This document shows positions 1-9,201 of a DNA stretch of 64,000 nt, piece by piece. Every line of letters starts with the position of its first letter. The first letter of the stretch is position 1. Source of the DNA: Actinomycetes bacterium (GTDB lineage Bacteria; Actinomycetota; Acidimicrobiia; Spongiisociales; JAHEDJ01). A program made the position numbers and the translations under genes. The notes beneath the pieces were generated by a model, which saw only the letters and a program-made list of their open reading frames with translations, was not told the DNA's origin and searched no databases. The stretch lies in the NCBI GenBank assembly GCA_024641245.1, contig JAHEDK010000012.1, positions 1-64,000 on the forward strand, in the 5' to 3' direction.

Positions 1-48
1 AGCGGACTTTTAATCCGAAGGTCGCGGGTTCGATCCCCGCCGGGCCCA
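1..48 (+). tRNA. tRNA-Lys (TTT), 3' part only
   Basis: The window opens inside a tRNA. The anticodon loop at 7-13 reads CTTTTAA, so the anticodon is TTT (Lys). The T arm (GCGGG, TTCGATC, CCCGC) is at 24-40, the 3' acceptor strand at 41-47 and discriminator A at 48. CCA is not encoded. The D arm and 5' acceptor strand lie before the window. Confidence 0.9.
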
Positions 49-64
49 CTGGGTTTCTGGGCCC
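42..64 (+). terminator. Hairpin overlapping the tRNA-Lys 3' end
   Basis: GGGCCCA (42-48) is repeated inverted as TGGGCCC (58-64) with a 9-base loop. The left arm is the tRNA acceptor strand itself, so the hairpin would compete with tRNA folding. It may serve termination or 3' processing. There is no T-tract. Confidence 0.3.
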
Positions 65-338
65 TTCACCTGCCTGATTCTCCTTCTCCGCTGCCATTCC
101 GCTGCCAGTGTTGCCGATCGAACTCCTTGGTCGGTGCTGGTTTCCTTGGGACATGATTGCGACACCAGCCCAACTCATCGACCGACTTGACCGTCGAAAC
201 CGGCCTGGGGATTTCTGCTCGCTGGGTACCGTCCCTTTTGTGCAGTACGAGGATCCCATCCGGTCAAGACCGTAACTTCGACCCCCTCCCATACGTCTCC
301 CCTCTGTAACGCACCACACGGACCACCAAGGACCTGAT
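49..338. other. Intergenic spacer after tRNA-Lys
   Basis: About 290 bases without a convincing gene. The only structure seen beyond the hairpin at the tRNA end is a short direct repeat, CCGCTGCCA at 88-96 and 99-107. No integrase gene or second att-like copy is visible nearby. Confidence 0.5.
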
Positions 339-539
339 ATGTCTCGGTATGCAATCACGATGATCGGTGGGATAGCCATGACGGCCACCTCGGGAGTGCT
401 GTTGATCTGGTGGCTCATCGCCAACACGGGGAGCGGCTATGTCGGGTTCTTGTGGATCATTGGAATGTTGGTGGGGATAGCGGTCTTCGCTGGCAGCGCT
501 GTCGAGGCGGTGCGCTCATCGGATCACCATCAGATCTGA
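339..539 (+). CDS. Small two-helix membrane protein, unknown function
   Basis: This 66-residue protein has two hydrophobic helices (about residues 5-27 and 33-55) joined by a short Gly/Ser turn, and a charged C-terminal tail ending in DHHQI. An AAGGA ribosome site at 328-332 sits 6 bases before the ATG, which supports a real gene. It stands alone between the tRNA and the convergent VWA gene. I recognise no family. Similar tiny inner-membrane proteins exist in many bacteria, so no role is assigned. Confidence 0.6.
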   Translation: MSRYAITMIGGIAMTATSGVLLIWWLIANTGSGYVGFLWIIGMLVGIAVFAGSAVEAVRSSDHHQI

Positions 540-783
540 GCCGCCACTCGGCGACCCGCCCACCCGTTTGCCCGGTCGCCACACCTGAAGGGTCGCCCCA
601 ATGGCGGCATAACTCGCGACGATTTCTGGCCCGAATCGGGCAACCGGGCTGCAACCGCTCGTCTCTGATCTGGGGAAACATGGTCAGCTACGGATTCGAA
701 GTCCAATGGTTGCCAGTCCATCCCAGGAAGAATGGGGAGGGGCCGGTGACAGCCGCTCCCCATTCAGTCGATAGATGTCGTTA

Positions 784-2784
784 CTACTTCTTGCTGTGGA
801 TGACGATGCTGCCAGCACCAATCTCCTGGTCCATGCCGTTGTCGTAGACGACGACTTCGCCCCCGTCCTCGTACCAGATCTTGATACGGAACGTGTCGGG
901 ATCGTTATCTCCGGCCCAGATCTGGAACTTGTAGGTTCCTTCACCGTTGATCGTCCCAACGCCCTTGAACTTCGCGAAGTTGGACCCGGTCACCACCAGC
1001 CAGTCGTAGCTGTCGGAGTGGAAGTTCAACCCGGCAGCATGGAACTGGAACTCGGTGTTGCCGGTCGGGATTGATGCTCCCTTCTTGTACTTGGACACAA
1101 ACCCGAAGGTTGCTTTGCCGGTCAACCCGGCATTGCAGCCTTCGTACTCGACCGAGTACATATCACTCGGTCCCATGGGTTCGTCGTTCCAGCCCGGATG
1201 ACCGGAATCGGCGTTGTACATGACCAGTCGCTGTTCGGAAGCTGGCGGGCAGCCTTCCGAGCCGCAGTCGTTGGGTTCACCGGGCTGCCACCACCCAAGG
1301 GTGTCCTCGAAGACGAATGGTTCGCCGGTGACCCATTGCCAGCCAAAGTCCGCTGGGACGACACCCTCATCTTGGAATCCTCCGAGTGGCAGCCAACCCC
1401 CCCATACATCCAGGAGCGGTAGGACGGCGTCGTACTCCTCTTGGGAGGTGATGGTGGTTAGATGGGCGCTCGTGCAAGTGCCGTAGGTCAGCCCATTCGC
1501 GAGTTGATTCGCCTCTAAGAAGCTGACCGGTTCCTCTGTGTAGAACCAGTCGTAGTAGCTGCCCTCGAAGAACGGCAGATCTGACGGGTAGTAAGCCCCC
1601 GCAGGCGAGTCGATCCATCCGCCACCAGTGACGAACCCTGCCGATGGGTCGTAGACGACGATCATCACTTCTTGGTCGCCGTAGTTCACTCCAACATCAT
1701 CGAGTGCACTGATGGTGAACTCGTAGATGTCGGCTGGGGTGCCGTCGGGCACTGTGATCTCGATGTTGAAGTCGTACGAGGCGTCGGTAGGCCCGCTCTG
1801 GGATGCCGGGATTACCGAAGTGAGCCACCCCTCGAATCCGGTGCTGGCTTCTAGGTGTAGACCCGACACGCTCGGGTCCGTCAGTTCGGCGGTGATGGCT
1901 GCAACCACATCATCGACCAGAGTGGTCGATGAAGTGACGAAGCGACTGCCTCCTGTTAGGAAGGTCCAGTAGTTCCAGTGGTCAGCCGCATAGTCTGTGG
2001 TGTGTGCTTCGAGGAGCACCACACCATCGCTCGCCATGTCACCCAACACCGTCTGTAGATCCAGATCATCAGCATTGAGAATGATCTCGTCACGGCCTGG
2101 GTCACCACCCGTTGACCAAATTCCAGACGTGCCGGACACCCCCCAGTTCAGGTCGTCGTCGTGGGGGACGTTGTCGCCGAAGTTCAACAGGATGCGCTTC
2201 GCTCCATCTCGGAAGCCCACCAGCGGGTCGGCGTAGCTTTCATAAAAGATACGGGTGTAGTCCTGCGGACCGTCACTCCCACAGCCAATCACAAGGTCGT
2301 TGATAGAGGTGGTCACTGCTCCGTCATCGGCCGTGACCGCCTGATCCAAGCGATATGCGTAGTCGAAACATGGTTCTTCGCCGTACCCGTACTCGGCGGC
2401 GTATCCGTAGGAGTCATACGAGGCTGGGTAGTCCATATAGGAAATCACCCCGGCCTGCACATCCACCCCTGGCAACCCTCCCAAAGCCGTGAGGATGTCT
2501 CCGGCTCGGATCTTGGCCATGTCGATGATTCCGCCCATGCTCCCAGTTAAGTCGAAAGCGAACATCACATCCGCCGTCGGTGGTGCCGGTGGCACATAGA
2601 CCGTCTTTGTCTCGGCGATTGTGTCGCCGGGTGCCATAACTGCCATCAAAGAGTCGGGTGAGATTGATGCTCCAACCCCGAGAGTCCCTGCAAACAACGA
2701 AGCCACTAGGAAGAACGAAAACGCCCAAGCCCCGTGTCTTCTAGCGGCTCCACCACTTGCTCTATGTAATCCGTCGTATTTCAT
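784..2784 (-). CDS. Secreted VWA protein with a C-type-lectin-like insertion
   Basis: A 666-residue exported protein. The start is the ATG at 2784, which has an AAGGGAAG ribosome site; a TTG two codons upstream is less likely. Order of parts: basic n-region and signal helix (about 19-40); a von Willebrand A domain opening with the metal-site motif DLTGS (78-82) and running to about 300; a beta-rich linker (305-380); FVTGGGW (about 384); a C-type-lectin-like domain (about 402-550) with EPND and WND motifs; then a beta domain containing GKATFGFVSKYKKGA (about 556-570) to the end. FVTGGGW and GKATFGF normally belong to one continuous C-terminal domain (post-COAP-1 type), so the lectin part looks inserted into it. 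Probably a surface or secreted adhesin or sugar-binding protein. No membrane anchor or sorting signal is visible. Confidence 0.8.
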   Translation of the reverse strand: MKYDGLHRASGGAARRHGAWAFSFFLVASLFAGTLGVGASISPDSLMAVMAPGDTIAETKTVYVPPAPPTADVMFAFDLTGSMGGIIDMAKIRAGDILTALGGLPGVDVQAGVISYMDYPASYDSYGYAAEYGYGEEPCFDYAYRLDQAVTADDGAVTTSINDLVIGCGSDGPQDYTRIFYESYADPLVGFRDGAKRILLNFGDNVPHDDDLNWGVSGTSGIWSTGGDPGRDEIILNADDLDLQTVLGDMASDGVVLLEAHTTDYAADHWNYWTFLTGGSRFVTSSTTLVDDVVAAITAELTDPSVSGLHLEASTGFEGWLTSVIPASQSGPTDASYDFNIEITVPDGTPADIYEFTISALDDVGVNYGDQEVMIVVYDPSAGFVTGGGWIDSPAGAYYPSDLPFFEGSYYDWFYTEEPVSFLEANQLANGLTYGTCTSAHLTTITSQEEYDAVLPLLDVWGGWLPLGGFQDEGVVPADFGWQWVTGEPFVFEDTLGWWQPGEPNDCGSEGCPPASEQRLVMYNADSGHPGWNDEPMGPSDMYSVEYEGCNAGLTGKATFGFVSKYKKGASIPTGNTEFQFHAAGLNFHSDSYDWLVVTGSNFAKFKGVGTINGEGTYKFQIWAGDNDPDTFRIKIWYEDGGEVVVYDNGMDQEIGAGSIVIHSKK

Positions 2785-3217
2785 TCTCAACTTCCCTTCG
2801 AAGTAGAAGTCGATGAGGACGTGTTGAAACAGGGGTTCGAATAGATGTGCCCCTCTCTGTCATCTAGCTGTTTCCCTCAGGCGAGACACCCGCCAACAGC
2901 CAACCCTCGAATGAGCGCCGCCCCACTCGCGAGCATCCCAAGAAGGAAGCGACGCCGCCAGAGTCGTTATCCCCTTATCAGAGCAACACGACCAGTGTCG
3001 ACCTCCAGCAACTCGACACGGCTACTACGCCAGCCACATCCGGGAGAGCACACGGGACGGGGCTTCTCGGTAGCAGGCTGGCAGCACAGCTGCGTAGCCC
3101 ATGGTCACAGCACCGACAGCGGATGGCCTGTCCGTTGGCTGTCGTGGGCGTTGAGCGACAGGGAGAGGGCGGGCGGGCTGAGCGTCGACTACCGATGAGG
3201 ACACATCGACTCTTTGG
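2785..3217. other. Intergenic region, no gene seen
   Basis: This 433-base stretch lies between the VWA gene start and the end of the zinc-ribbon gene. Open frames here have no ribosome site and unnatural composition. The ribosome site and presumably the promoter of the VWA gene lie at the left edge. Confidence 0.5.
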
Positions 3218-3874
3218 CTAGCCATCCGCTTCGAACCGCATGAAGCATGCTCCGACCGACTCAGGGGAAGGTTCGGCCATGCGGCCGCCACAGGTGGCCC
3301 CTACCTGCTGATACTCCGACCCAGTTCCGCTAAAGGCATACAGTCCGTCACAGGCCACTAAGTCTCCATCCAGGCAGTCGCGGTGCAGTTGGCGGAGGTC
3401 CGGACTGCCGTCGTACCTTTGGACGCACAACTCTCCTTCGGGATCGGGTTCGTTCGCGTTGCCACACGATTCTCCGTACCGCTCGTAATCGGAGGCGGGA
3501 TCGCCGTGCACGCGGAGTAGATCGCATGCAAGATGCTCCCCGGTCCCACATCTGAGCCAGAGAGCGTCGAGGCGAGCATCATCGCCGAGAGGCGCGGAAC
3601 CTGCGACGAACTCTTCACTACCGACGGTCTGCGAGCCGGCCGGCCACCCGGAGGAAACGAGCCAGCGCGACGTCCCCACGAGCATGAACAACCCGACGGC
3701 GACGAGTACCCGGCGACCCGAAAGTATTCGGCGCGAGCGACGGGGAGGTCGAGCCCGATCGGAGCCTCCACCGATCGCGATCCCGCAGGTCGCGCAAAAG
3801 GTCTTGTAGCCGCGACGGTCGGCCCCACACATCGGACAGGTCTGCGACAACTCAGCTGCTGGGGGTCGGCGCAT
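3218..3874 (-). CDS. Zinc-ribbon, single-TM protein with Cys-rich tail repeats
   Basis: 218 residues. The N-terminus has CPMCG and CATCG, a four-Cys zinc ribbon (about residues 13-35). A basic stretch follows, then one membrane helix (about 55-73). The exported part carries two copies of a pattern with a leading Cys, LACD or VACD, and ESCGN or ATCGG (about 107-140 and 165-200). This resembles short Cys-repeat tails seen on actinobacterial membrane proteins of unknown role. The ATG at 3874 has a strong AAGGAGG site 7 bases upstream. The zinc ribbon would be cytosolic and the Cys repeats outside. Confidence 0.65.
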   Translation of the reverse strand: MRRPPAAELSQTCPMCGADRRGYKTFCATCGIAIGGGSDRARPPRRSRRILSGRRVLVAVGLFMLVGTSRWLVSSGWPAGSQTVGSEEFVAGSAPLGDDARLDALWLRCGTGEHLACDLLRVHGDPASDYERYGESCGNANEPDPEGELCVQRYDGSPDLRQLHRDCLDGDLVACDGLYAFSGTGSEYQQVGATCGGRMAEPSPESVGACFMRFEADG

Positions 3875-4365
3875 TGCCAAGCCTCCTTCCGACCCGGCTC
3901 GGTTCCGTTTCCGTTTCCCCAGACCTGTGAGTTGTCACTATGGGCGACGGCCGTCCTGCTGTCCAGGAAAATCGCCGAACGAACAGACGGAGGGACTACC
4001 TCTCGGTCGTTTCGACTGAGCCCTGCGGCATCAGAATCAGGCGATTGGGAGATGGTTTCCTCCACATCGGTGACATCTTCCAGACCACCGAAGGGTCGTC
4101 ACGGCCGACGGAAAGCTGCATGAGGATCTGGTCTGGAGTTACCAAACACCTGTTCACGAGAGTCCAAGATCGCCGGGTGGGTGAGCTTCTACGACGAGAA
4201 GGGCGACGTGTACGAGGACGGCCTCCTCCAGAAAGAGTCCCGCCTGCCAGAGCCGTCCGCGATGGCGAACGGCTCTGGCAGTAGCCTGGGTGCCTCAATG
4301 CGGCTTCATCGGAAACCCGACATGTCTCCACCGTGCTGGCTCCTGTTAACGTTGGTGGGAGTGCA
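3875..4365. other. Intergenic region carrying a decayed DUF427 piece
   Basis: 491 bases between the divergent zinc-ribbon and thioredoxin-like genes. The first 200 bases hold nothing recognisable. The DUF427-like remnant at 4096-4251 is listed separately. Confidence 0.5.
4096..4251 (+). pseudogene. Remnant of a DUF427 family gene, frame-broken
   Basis: One frame reads TADGKLHEDLVWSYQTPVHESP and stops shortly after. The next frame continues with KIAGWVSFYDEKGDVYEDG and so on. Together they match the DUF427 C-terminal pattern (an acidic-W-S-Y-x-x-P stretch, then I-A-G-x-V-x-F-Y-x-E-K and a Y-x-D-G-x-x-Q turn). The switch falls at about 4164-4167, where one extra A would restore the frame. The N-terminal part of the family is missing, and no start codon or ribosome site is evident. 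DUF427 proteins have no well-established role. Confidence 0.55.
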
Positions 4366-4700
4366 ATGAATGTCACCCTTCTCTATTCTGATGACTGCCC
4401 GAACTGGCGGGCCACCTACCTTCTTCTGACGGGACTGGCCGACAGGTACGGCTTCAGATTGACCCGACAAAGAGTCACAAGTGTCGAGGAGGCGGAGCGG
4501 CTCGGCTTTCGGGGATCCCCGTCCGTGATCGTCGATGGGATAGACCCTTTCGCCGACCCGGACATTCCCGCGGGGCTATCGTGCCGGCTCTACCGGGGGC
4601 CGCGGGACTGACCGGTGCCCCAACCGAACAGATGCTCAACGAGGTTTTCGATACCCTCGGAGGAGACGTGGCCGCCGAGAGGTGTGCCCCGGATGCCTGA
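4366..4700 (+). pseudogene. Thioredoxin-like small protein with a C-terminal frameshift
   Basis: The frame from ATG 4366 begins MNVTLLYSDDCPNW, typical of a small thioredoxin-fold family, and includes GSPSVIVDGIDPFADP. It stops at 4611 after LYRGPRD. In the shifted frame the sequence continues AAGLTGAPTEQMLNEVFDTL to a stop at 4698-4700, which is what the family C-terminus normally looks like. A single missing G in the run of five at about 4594-4598 explains this. Either a sequencing slip or a recent mutation. If the break is real the product is 81 residues, so the thioredoxin fold may still form. Confidence 0.65.
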
Positions 4701-4736
4701 CACGGCCGCCCAGCAAGCAGCGACCGGTATCCGACC

Positions 4737-5472
4737 TCAGGTCGGCCTCACATCCACCCGGTAGCGGGCTCCGAATATCCCGGCAGGCACGTCGATTCCG
4801 ACTCGTCGGTATACCTCGGCCGGAATGCCGACGTCCGCCAGGATCACGTCGCCCGCCGCGTTCACATCCAGCCCGGTCTTGGGGAGAGCCAGCGTCAAAG
4901 TCACGGCAGCCTGCACATAGGCTCCCGGCGCTTCCCCTGTCGTCGAGTCGATGCCTGAAGGCACATCAAGAGAGACCACCGGGGCAGGCTGATCACCCAT
5001 CCAGTCGATCATCCGGCGAGCGGTGCCGCGCGGTGCTCCTCCCAGGCTGTAGCCGACGACCGCATCGACCACCAGTCCCGGTCGTAGGGCACTCAGCCCG
5101 TCGATCCGCATCAGTTTGCCGCTGGGTTCCCCGGTGGACGGCGAGCTGCTTCTCAGGGACCGGGTTCAATCGCTCTTCATCGGATATCACCACGGTGACA
5201 TCGGCTCCCCGGTTGGCGAGATGGCGAGCCGCACAAATCCCGCCACCACCGTTCCCACCGGTTCCGGCCAGCACCGCGATGGCGGTGGACGCCCAATCAT
5301 CGCCGAGCCGGTCGAGAACGGTCAACGCCAGGTTGCGGCCGGCGTTCTCCATCATCTGATACAAGTTGGGACCAACCTCCTCGATCGCCACCCGGTCCAC
5401 TTCTCGCATCTGATCGATTCTGATCGCCGGCACCTCCAGCCCCGCCTCGGTCACGAAGATCTGTGTCGTCAT
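4737..5472 (-). pseudogene. nnrE: NAD(P)H-hydrate epimerase, frame-broken
   Basis: NnrE (YjeF N-terminal domain) epimerises damaged NAD(P)HX so that the matching dehydratase can repair it. From ATG 5472 the frame gives MENAGRNLA and the glycine loop GTGGNGGGG, then loses homology after EKQLAVHRGTQ. The next frame resumes at GKLMRIDGLSALRPG and carries VVDAVVGYSLGGAPRG and SLDVPSGIDSTTGEAPG to the stop at 4737. One extra base in a run of G, A or C near 5128-5140 would explain the shift. There is no fused C-terminal dehydratase domain. It is the last gene of the pgi operon, 41 bases after pgi. Confidence 0.8.
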
Positions 5473-5513
5473 GAGCCGTCAGTTGAGTCCACAAAGCGAC
5501 CTGAGACGCGTGA

Positions 5514-7142
5514 TCATGCCCGTCCCCGCCCTTCCCGGTAGCGGCGAATGAGCGAGTTCGTTGAAGCATCGTGCGCAAGGACGGGTGATCCATCGGAGGT
5601 GAGTTCATCGATAATCGTGGTGGCGAGCACCTTGCCGAGTTCGACCCCCCACTGATCGAACGAGTTGATCCCCCAGATCACTCCCTGCGTCAGCGCCTTG
5701 TGTTCGTAGAGCGCCACAAGTTGGCCGAGGATTGAAGGGGTGAGCCTCGGGGCGAGGATGACAGATGTTGGGCGGTTGCCCGGGAACGTGCGATGGGGAA
5801 CCAACTCCGGCGCCACGCCGGACGCGGCAACCTCTTCACTCGTTTTGCCGAATGCGAGGGCCTCAGCCTGGGCCAACAGGTTGCCCATCAGGAGATCGTG
5901 CTGGCCGCCCAGGTCGATGGCGGGTTCGATGAAACCGATCAGGTCCGCCGGTACGACAGTGGTGCCCTGGTGGAGAAGTTGGTAGAAGGCGTGTTGTCCG
6001 TTGGTGCCAGGTTCGCCCCACACGATGGGGCCTGTATCCATGTCGACTGAGGTCCCGTCGAGACGCACTTGCTTGCCGTTCGACTCCATGTCGAGTTGCT
6101 GCAGGTAAGCAGCGAACCGGTCGAGATCCTGACTGTACGGCAGCACCGCATGGGTCGGGTAGCCGAGCAGGTTGCGATACCAGACCCCGATCAGCCCGAG
6201 TAGGACGGGTACGTTGCGTTCGAGCGGAGTGGTAAGCAAGTGCTGGTCGATGGTCCGGAACCCGGTCAGCATCTCCCGGAAGGCAGTTGGGCCGACCGTG
6301 ACCATCAGACTGAGTCCGATCGCCGAATCCATCGAATACCGGCCTCCAACCCAATCCCAGAATCCGAACATGTTGGCCGTATCGATTCCAAATGCCGCCA
6401 CCTCCTCGGCATTGGTGGAGACCGCCACGAAGTGGCTGGATACGGCCGCTTCGTCGCCGAGTTGATCGATCAGCCAGGTTCGAGCAGTGCGGGCATTGGT
6501 CAGGGTCTCCAGGGTTGTGAAGGTCTTGGATGCAATGATGAACAAGGTCGTGGCCGGATCGACGATCTCGAGCACTGCAGCCAGATCCGCCGGGTCGATG
6601 TTCGAAACGAAATGGGCGTCGATCTCAGGATGGACGTAGGGCCGCAAGGCTCGATAGGCCATGGCCGGGCCAAGATCGGAACCGCCGATGCCGATATTGA
6701 CCACATGATGGATCCGTTCGCCCGTGTAGCCACACCAAGCGCCTGCGCGGACTCTCTCGGAAAAGTCGGCCATACGCTCGAGAACCTCATGCACGTCGAA
6801 TATGACATCGCCACCGTCCACCGTGAAGTGATCGTCTTGTGCGGCTCGAAGTGCCGGATGCAGAACCGCCCGGTCCTCTGTGATGTTGATGTGCGCCCCA
6901 CCGAACAACTCTTCGATTCGTTCGGGTAGACCGGCCCGATGTGCCACCGCCACCAGTCCGGCGATGATCTCGTCGTTGATCAGGTGTTTGGAGAGGTCGA
7001 CGACCAGGTCGCCGGCCGCGAAGGTAAGCCCTTTGGCGCGGGTCGGGTCTTCGGCGAAGGCACGCCGCAGGTCGAGTCCGTCTCCGTCTTGTTTGAGGAT
7101 TTCGAGTTTGTTCCACTCGGAGGTGGAGGTGATGGAGGTCAA
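5514..7142 (-). CDS. pgi: Glucose-6-phosphate isomerase
   Basis: Converts glucose 6-phosphate to fructose 6-phosphate in the cytosol. 542 residues from a TTG at 7142, the normal family length. A longer frame would run into the upstream phosphatase gene and adds a low-complexity, non-homologous N-terminus, whereas the TTG has a GGAGA ribosome site. Signature regions seen: [26 protein letters not shown], the PGI motif [15 protein letters not shown], and [19 protein letters not shown] with the active-site His. It sits 89 bases downstream of the histidine phosphatase, in an operon with zwf and gnd, so it feeds glucose 6-phosphate in or out of the oxidative pentose phosphate route. Confidence 0.97.
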   Translation of the reverse strand: MTSITSTSEWNKLEILKQDGDGLDLRRAFAEDPTRAKGLTFAAGDLVVDLSKHLINDEIIAGLVAVAHRAGLPERIEELFGGAHINITEDRAVLHPALRAAQDDHFTVDGGDVIFDVHEVLERMADFSERVRAGAWCGYTGERIHHVVNIGIGGSDLGPAMAYRALRPYVHPEIDAHFVSNIDPADLAAVLEIVDPATTLFIIASKTFTTLETLTNARTARTWLIDQLGDEAAVSSHFVAVSTNAEEVAAFGIDTANMFGFWDWVGGRYSMDSAIGLSLMVTVGPTAFREMLTGFRTIDQHLLTTPLERNVPVLLGLIGVWYRNLLGYPTHAVLPYSQDLDRFAAYLQQLDMESNGKQVRLDGTSVDMDTGPIVWGEPGTNGQHAFYQLLHQGTTVVPADLIGFIEPAIDLGGQHDLLMGNLLAQAEALAFGKTSEEVAASGVAPELVPHRTFPGNRPTSVILAPRLTPSILGQLVALYEHKALTQGVIWGINSFDQWGVELGKVLATTIIDELTSDGSPVLAHDASTNSLIRRYREGRGRA

Positions 7143-7231
7143 GGTCTTCTCCGTTTGAGTTGTCGACCCGGATGGCGCCCTCGTTGAGTCGCGCCCCGGC
7201 TGAAATCGTTGTGTCGGCTGAGATCCTCCAT

Positions 7232-7831
7232 TCAGAGCACCGGGTCCATCGAGCGAAGATGACAGGTTTCGTTCCAGTGTCGAATCACCCGATTCTCCCG
7301 TTCCCACGCGAGGGTGGATACGGTGGCGATGTCGAGTCCGAGGTTGCGGCCGGCAACGGCCGGAAGACCCATCCATCTGGCAGCCAGTATGCGGAGCAGG
7401 TGCCCATGCGAGAACATCACGACCGGCCCATCGACGCTCAAAGCTCTGACAATTGCACGGTCTGCCCGCGCTCCCACCTCGCCGCAGGATTCACCGTCGA
7501 TGATGGGGTGGGTCCACACCGACCAGCCGGGGACTTCCTTTCGGACGTCGGGGGTTCGCCGCCCCTCGTAGGCGCCGTAGTCCCACTCCAATAGCTCGTC
7601 GGCGGCAACTCCCGCGCTGCCGTACCCGGCCCGATCCATGGTCTCCCATGCGCGGCTCAGTGGGCTGGACAGAACGAGCGAGAACTCGAGTCCTCCCAGC
7701 ATCCCGCCCAGTGCGTCGGCCTGACGGCGGCCCAGGTCGGTGAGGGGGACGTCGGTCCGCCCGGTGTGTTTGCCGGAAGCACTCCATTCCGTTTGTCCGT
7801 GCCGGACCAACACAACTTCGTGCTCGGTCAT
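7232..7831 (-). CDS. Histidine phosphatase family protein (phosphoglycerate mutase-like)
   Basis: 199 residues. The RHGQTEW motif near residue 11 gives the phospho-accepting His, and the second catalytic His lies in FSHGHLL (about residue 142). Family members are phosphatases or mutases on sugar phosphates and other small molecules, so the substrate is open. The gene overlaps zwf by 4 bases and precedes pgi, suggesting a hexose or pentose phosphate substrate. It is too short and lacks the features of a classic dPGM glycolytic mutase. Confidence 0.85.
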   Translation of the reverse strand: MTEHEVVLVRHGQTEWSASGKHTGRTDVPLTDLGRRQADALGGMLGGLEFSLVLSSPLSRAWETMDRAGYGSAGVAADELLEWDYGAYEGRRTPDVRKEVPGWSVWTHPIIDGESCGEVGARADRAIVRALSVDGPVVMFSHGHLLRILAARWMGLPAVAGRNLGLDIATVSTLAWERENRVIRHWNETCHLRSMDPVL

Positions 7832-9201
7832 TTGGTGATCCAGTCCCAGTCGGAACCGAGCAGGGCGTCGGCTTCCGCCGGACCCCAGGTACCCCGCTGA
7901 TAGGGGACGACCGGTCGCTCGTGTGTGAGCACCCGATCGACCACCCTCCAGGCTTCCATGACGCCGTCTTGACGGGCGAAGAGAGCCGGATCACCGCGGA
8001 GTGCGTCGCCAATGAGCCGATCGTAGGCGTCTCGGCCGGGGATCCGATCGTGCCCGAGATGCAGTTCAATCGGCCCACTGACCATCGCCGATCCGGGCTG
8101 CTTCGCCTGCATCGACAGGCTGATGTCTTCGTCGGGTTTGGTGCGGAACGTCAATCGATTGGGGCCCGGTCGGCTGTCGGCGTCGGCAAAGAGCGGCCGT
8201 GGTGGACGAGCAAACTCGACAACGGCTTCGGTGGCGGTTGAAGCCAACCCCTTCCCGGCCCGGATGATCCACGGCACTCCGGCCCACCGCCATGAATCCA
8301 CTTCGAGCCGCAACGCCGCAAATGTCTCCGTGTCCGAATCGGAAGCAACTCCGGGCTCCTGGCGGTAACCGGCATACTGACCGCGAACCAGATCGTTGGG
8401 AGTGAGCGTCTCGATGGCTCTGAGCACTTTGGCTCGCTCGTCGCGCAGTGCGTCGGGATCCTCCGACACCGGTGGTTCCATGGCCAGCAACGCCAGCACT
8501 TGCAGCAAATGGTTTTGGACGACATCGCGTATCGTGCCAACCCGGTCGTAAAAAGAACCCCTTCCCTCCACGCCGAAACCCTCTGCCATCGTGATCTGCA
8601 CCCCACGCACGTAGTGACGGTTCCAAACAGGCTCCAAGACGGTGTTCGAGAAGCGAAAGATCATGAGGTTCTGCACCGATTCCTTGCCGAGGAAGTGGTC
8701 GATCCGGTATACCCGCCCTTCGGAGAAGTGGCGGTGGACTATCTCGTTGAGGTCGGCAGCCGATTCGGTATCTCGACCAAAGGGTTTCTCCAATACCAGC
8801 CGGCCCTGGCGGTTGAGACCAACCGATGCCAACCCCTCGACAACGTCATCGAACAGCCCGGGGGGGATGGCCAGGTATGACACAGTGCACCCACCTCCGG
8901 CCACCCTTTTGGCGATATCTGTATAGGTGCCCGCCTCCTGGTAGTCGCCCGCCACGTAGCAAAGGTTGGCCGCCAGTCGGTCGAACACTTCGTCGTTGAT
9001 CGGTTCGCCTGCCTCCTCGAGAGCTTCCCGAGCATGCAGACGCAGAGTCTCATCATCCCAGTCGCTTGAAGCCACCCCGATCACCGGCATGTCGAGGCCC
9101 TCGGAGGCGGTGAGGTCGTAGAGAGCCGAGAACAGTTTCTTGCGGGCGAGATCTCCGCTTATCCCGAACAAGATCAGTGCGTCGGCGTAGGTTGCCCCCA
9201 T
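7828..9201 (-). CDS. zwf: Glucose-6-phosphate 1-dehydrogenase
   Basis: First step of the oxidative pentose phosphate pathway: glucose 6-phosphate plus NAD(P)+ to 6-phosphogluconolactone. 457 residues. The dinucleotide loop [18 protein letters not shown] is at about 13-30 and the active-site block [14 protein letters not shown] at about 170-183 (Phe where Tyr is commonest). The start ATG shares its A with the stop of gnd, and its end overlaps the phosphatase by 4 bases, so the three genes are translationally coupled. No 6-phosphogluconolactonase gene is seen in the window. Confidence 0.96.
   Translation of the reverse strand: MGATYADALILFGISGDLARKKLFSALYDLTASEGLDMPVIGVASSDWDDETLRLHAREALEEAGEPINDEVFDRLAANLCYVAGDYQEAGTYTDIAKRVAGGGCTVSYLAIPPGLFDDVVEGLASVGLNRQGRLVLEKPFGRDTESAADLNEIVHRHFSEGRVYRIDHFLGKESVQNLMIFRFSNTVLEPVWNRHYVRGVQITMAEGFGVEGRGSFYDRVGTIRDVVQNHLLQVLALLAMEPPVSEDPDALRDERAKVLRAIETLTPNDLVRGQYAGYRQEPGVASDSDTETFAALRLEVDSWRWAGVPWIIRAGKGLASTATEAVVEFARPPRPLFADADSRPGPNRLTFRTKPDEDISLSMQAKQPGSAMVSGPIELHLGHDRIPGRDAYDRLIGDALRGDPALFARQDGVMEAWRVVDRVLTHERPVVPYQRGTWGPAEADALLGSDWDWITK

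Noticed and set aside
88..107. Integration site next to tRNA-Lys
   Set aside because: Only a 9-base direct repeat is seen; no integrase and no second copy at distance.
3358..4065. 235-residue minus frame overlapping the zinc-ribbon gene
   Set aside because: Different frame from the Cys-containing protein and rich in Arg/Pro; the zinc-ribbon gene has the ribosome site.
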